Source of the DNA: Nitrososphaerales archaeon
Lineage (GTDB): Archaea > Thermoproteota > Nitrososphaeria > Nitrososphaerales > CADDZS01
Direction of reading: 5' to 3'
Assembly (NCBI GenBank): GCA_030043455.1
Contig: JASHXQ010000238.1
Location: 1-7,615 of the forward strand
DNA: 7,615 bases
Under the pieces are notes generated by a model. It ran no database searches. It saw only the letters and a list, made by a program, of their open reading frames with translations, and was not told the DNA's origin. Of the stretch, positions 5,529 to 7,615 are shown in pieces. The position numbers were made by a program, and so were the translations under genes. Every line of letters begins with the position of its first letter. Position 1 is the first letter of the stretch.

Positions 5529-6245
5529 TTGTCCTTTCAGCCCTACCTGAAAAAACTTGATTCAATATCCACAAAAGAGGGTTCGCTTGCCGACACCATA
5601 AAGAATCTCATCAGGAAGCGTGAACTTCTCAAATCTCCAATGACTACAGACCAGATTTGTGAAGTCCTTTACGAAGTGACTGGAAAGAGAGTTCACAATC
5701 TGGTTCCGTTTATGAAAGCATTTCAGAAACAAGGAGTTGTTCGCAGGAAAATTTTGCCTCAAACAAATACGATTCTCTGGTTCGGAGCATGGGATGCTGA
5801 GAGTGTCGTGATTTCGAAGAAAAATGACCCATTAGATGAACCTATCAAAAATATCTTCGGGAAAAAATTCAACAAAGAATTTGAGGACTTGGCGTTTGTT
5901 TACCGAGGAAATAGCGGAACCTGTTCTGCATTCATGCTAAGAAAAATCCTCGAAAAGGCAATTTTTCTTGCTTTGATCAAAAACGGAGTCAGGGAATCTG
6001 ATTTGAAAGACGGTTCTGGCAAATACCTAGGTCTTGACGCTTTGCTTCAACAAGCAGGAACAGTGAGGGTAAGAGGGTTGCCAATCTTAATCCCCAAAAC
6101 TTTGAGCAAAATTCAGGGAATCAAGTTCTTAGGAGATGTTTCTGCCCACAATTATCTGGTGAATGTCGAAATGGATGACCTGAAGCCTCAAATGCCATTC
6201 ATTGTCATAGGGCTAAGGGAAATCGCCCGATCCATCTCTAAGTAA
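5529..6245 (+). CDS. Winged-helix plus HEPN/DUF4145-like protein (gene C)
   Basis: 238 residues from TTG 5529, directly after the TGA of gene B in the same frame. An ATG at residue 38 is an alternative start, but it would cut the first module. Residues 20-75 form a third winged-helix-like module (TIKNLIRKRELL, MTTDQICEVLYEV, FMKAFQKQGVVRRK), with a short strand pair to residue 88. Residues about 115-235 look like a HEPN/DUF4145-type helical domain: YRGNSGTCSAF, then FMLRKILEKAIFLAL (135-149), and GIKFLGDVSAHNYL (197-210) with H207 in the typical place of the family's 'RxxGNxxxH' motif. K199 stands where R is usual, so an RNase role is doubtful. HEPN-type proteins are common in toxin-antitoxin, RNA-processing and defence systems; here only the fold is suggested. 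It ends the operon, stop TAA at 6243-6245. Confidence 0.8.
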   Translation: MSFQPYLKKLDSISTKEGSLADTIKNLIRKRELLKSPMTTDQICEVLYEVTGKRVHNLVPFMKAFQKQGVVRRKILPQTNTILWFGAWDAESVVISKKNDPLDEPIKNIFGKKFNKEFEDLAFVYRGNSGTCSAFMLRKILEKAIFLALIKNGVRESDLKDGSGKYLGLDALLQQAGTVRVRGLPILIPKTLSKIQGIKFLGDVSAHNYLVNVEMDDLKPQMPFIVIGLREIARSISK

Positions 6246-6401
6246 ACATCTGCGAAACCTAAAAGAACAGGACTTTCTCAGCAGAGAATCAACATGTCCC
6301 TGGGCACCGTGCGGGCCTACTTCAGCAAAAAGTGTCGGTAGTGACGGTATCGAACTCGTTATGCTCCCTTTCCATGCGACAAAATTTACAAATCGCTTGA
6401 T
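6246..6401. other. Stretch after gene C with a helix-turn-helix-like peptide
   Basis: No complete gene. In gene C's own frame, after its stop, bases 6246-6341 read openly to TAG 6339-6341, ending NMSLGTVRAYFSKKCR (ATG 6294). This looks like the recognition helix of a helix-turn-helix domain. It could be a gene remnant or chance. Confidence 0.3.
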
Positions 6402-6413
6402 TTAGAGCGATTT
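6390..6413. terminator. 8-bp hairpin downstream of gene C
   Basis: AAATCGCT (6390-6397) and AGCGATTT (6406-6413) pair perfectly around an 8-base loop. It overlaps the stop of the minus-strand frame at 6402-6635 and is 145 bases after gene C. On the minus strand a T-rich stretch follows (TGTAAATTTTG), which suits a terminator for that frame. Confidence 0.35.
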
Positions 6414-6635
6414 AGGGCAACCCGAGTAATCGCCCAGAACTTTCTCCAAAACCGGTTTTCCTACCACTACCGCCATTTTAGCTCGTTCCAAGCTCTGCCT
6501 GTACAGAAAAGCACGCGCTTCTGTGACCGCCCTGAAATCAGCATAATAAATCAATGAGCTGAATAGTCTCGATCCAGATAGGTTCGATGAATCCCCCAAT
6601 GGCACCCTGACTGACACCATACTTTTCGTAATCAC
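6402..6635 (-). CDS. Hypothetical short protein on the opposite strand
   Basis: 77 residues from GTG 6635, or 72 from ATG 6620, ending at TAA (6402-6404). I recognise no family. The middle (LIYYADFRAVTEARAFLYRQSLERAKMAVVV) reads like a helix pair with Ala and Arg and resembles true protein; the N-terminus is less certain. A hairpin with a T-rich tail lies right at its stop, which supports transcription in this direction. The right copy of the 15-base repeat falls within it (as SLERA). It may be a real small gene, a fragment of an element, or a shadow. There is no gene on the other strand here, so it is not the shadow of a known frame. Confidence 0.35.
   Translation of the reverse strand: MITKSMVSVRVPLGDSSNLSGSRLFSSLIYYADFRAVTEARAFLYRQSLERAKMAVVVGKPVLEKVLGDYSGCPKSL
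6480..6494 (+). repeat. Right copy of 15-base direct repeat
   Basis: AGCTCGTTCCAAGCT, same strand and identical to 3688-3702. Flanking bases differ apart from loosely similar sequence on the 3' side. It falls inside the short minus-strand frame. Confidence 0.45.
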
Positions 6636-6675
6636 GTCAAGTGACCATCTGATGTAATTTTTGGAGGTGAGTCGG

Positions 6676-6692
6676 GCTTAAGTTTCTTGAGC
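6676..6692. promoter_or_regulatory. Imperfect dyad and promoter region of the ABC gene
   Basis: GCTTAAG-TTT-CTTGAGC forms a 7-bp dyad with one mismatch (a G-U pair in RNA). It lies 38 bases before ATG 6731. A TATA-like CATTTAGA (6704-6711) is centred about 23 bases before the ATG, so a leaderless transcript starting close to the ATG is plausible, and the dyad could be an operator just upstream of the core promoter. Confidence 0.3.
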
Positions 6693-6730
6693 AGTTTTCG
6701 CTTCATTTAGAGCATGAATTGAACGACTAT

Positions 6731-7615
6731 ATGATTCAAGCAGAAAAACTAACTAAGAAATTTGGAGAAAAGGTAGCTGTCAACGACATCTCCTTCGCCG
6801 TGGAGGAAGGCGAACTCTTTGGGTTCCTGGGGCCGAATGGTGCGGGAAAGACAACAACGATTCGCATGCTGACTACCCTGACATCCGTCAGCGGTGGGCG
6901 GGCAACGGTGGCGGGGTATGACGTATCCAGATATCCCGGGGCGGTGAGAAGCCACATCGGAGTAGTTCCTCAACAGCTGATTGCTGACGATGAATTAACC
7001 GGATTGGAGAACGTACTGCTCTTTGCAAAATTGCACCACGTTCCAGATGAAAAAGCCAGGAGAAGAGCTGCCGAACTGATGCAGCTTGTGGACCTGCAGG
7101 AGGCCGCCGGAAAAAAAGCAAAGACCTACTCGGGAGGAATGAAGAGAAGACTCCAGCTGGCCATGGGGCTTGTGCACGATCCGCGGCTTCTCTTTCTGGA
7201 CGAGCCGAGCCTCGGCCTCGACATCCAGACACGGGGCAAGATGTGGGATTACGTGCGACGATTGAACGAGGAGCACGGTATTACCGTATTCATGACGACC
7301 CACTATCTCGAGGAGGCTGACGAACTCTGCGACCGAGTCGCTATCGTGGATGGAGGAGTCATCAAAGTGTCGGGGTCTCCATCGGAATTGAAGATGAATC
7401 TAGGCGGCGACCTGCTTTCGATTCAATTGACTAATGGTCCAGATCTGACGCGATTTTTTGAAAGCGTTCCCGATGTCAAAGAGGTAACAAAGCCCGGACC
7501 GTCGAGTTACTCCATTAAAGTACCTCGCATCGAAAAGGTGCTGCCGCAAATCTTGGATGGCGTGACCCAGAAAGGATTGAAGATCTCGGATATCTCCTTT
7601 ACGAGACCCACCCTC
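6731..7615 (+). CDS. DrrA-type ABC exporter ATP-binding protein (partial, 3' end outside window)
   Basis: ATG 6731 starts a frame open to the window end (295 codons), with no stop. All ATPase motifs are in place: Walker A GPNGAGKT (34-41), Q-loop Q81-Q82, signature YSGGMKRR (133-140), Walker B LLFLDEP (153-159, catalytic E158), D-loop SLGLD (160-164; Ser in place of the usual Thr in 'PTxGLD') and H-loop H191. A C-terminal DUF4162-like region (about 225-295) marks the DrrA/NatA group of exporters, which pump drugs, lipids or ions out of the cell. It usually pairs with an ABC-2 membrane protein encoded next, outside this window. The substrate cannot be told. GC is high (35 of 60 bases in 7141-7200), like the MFS gene and unlike the cluster before it. 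Only the last few residues and stop are missing. Confidence 0.95.
   Translation, partial: MIQAEKLTKKFGEKVAVNDISFAVEEGELFGFLGPNGAGKTTTIRMLTTLTSVSGGRATVAGYDVSRYPGAVRSHIGVVPQQLIADDELTGLENVLLFAKLHHVPDEKARRRAAELMQLVDLQEAAGKKAKTYSGGMKRRLQLAMGLVHDPRLLFLDEPSLGLDIQTRGKMWDYVRRLNEEHGITVFMTTHYLEEADELCDRVAIVDGGVIKVSGSPSELKMNLGGDLLSIQLTNGPDLTRFFESVPDVKEVTKPGPSSYSIKVPRIEKVLPQILDGVTQKGLKISDISFTRPTL

Noticed and set aside
6579..6597. GGTTCGAT followed by ATCC, like a tRNA T-arm
   Set aside because: The arms do not pair and no acceptor stem, D-arm or anticodon arm can be built around it.
6888..7303. Minus-strand frames over the ABC gene
   Set aside because: The plus strand holds a complete set of ATPase motifs; these are shadows.

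Overview
The window looks archaeal, though I cannot fix the lineage. The small winged-helix proteins, the TATA-like elements placed about 26 bases before start codons (suggesting leaderless transcripts) and the frequent TTG/GTG starts fit an archaeon, perhaps of the Thaumarchaeota or Thermoplasmata type. One good Shine-Dalgarno site (before the MFS gene) shows that both modes of initiation could occur. No rRNA, tRNA, CRISPR array or recognisable transposase was found.

Left part (1-3600), GC-rich (34 of 60 bases in row 1321-1380), plus strand except the last gene: the C-terminal jelly-roll part of a CocE/NonD-family hydrolase; an AbrB-type DNA-binding protein whose first beta strand lies in another frame because of an apparent one-base loss in a G run; a 12-helix-type MFS transporter with a strong ribosome binding site and a TGTAAAA/TTTTACA dyad in its leader; a YdjM/DUF457-like membrane protein with histidine and aspartate motifs; and, convergent on the minus strand, a small antibiotic-biosynthesis-monooxygenase-like (ABM, dimeric ferredoxin-like) protein whose first residues are also out of frame.

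Middle part (about 3600-6730): a poorly coding stretch with one short orphan reading frame, then a lower-GC cluster (26/60, 27/60 and 17/60 in three sampled rows). It encodes a protein with a C-terminal zinc ribbon, and a tight three-gene operon. Genes A and B of the operon share an ungapped winged-helix motif (FF.KPKS..EI....LE..G......SL). Gene C has a similar N-terminal helical module followed by a HEPN/DUF4145-like domain. Genes B and C are in the same frame with only one TGA between them. Short repeats sit in front of both the zinc-ribbon gene and gene A. An exact 15-base direct repeat (3688-3702 and 6480-6494) brackets the whole low-GC stretch, so it may be a small integrated element or island. 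This is the most likely place for an undescribed system; its function cannot be read from the sequence.

Right part (6731-7615), again GC-rich (35/60 in row 7141-7200): the start and nearly all of a DrrA-type ABC exporter ATPase, running off the window end. Its membrane partner should lie just downstream. With the MFS gene, the flanks look like ordinary chromosomal transport and efflux genes.
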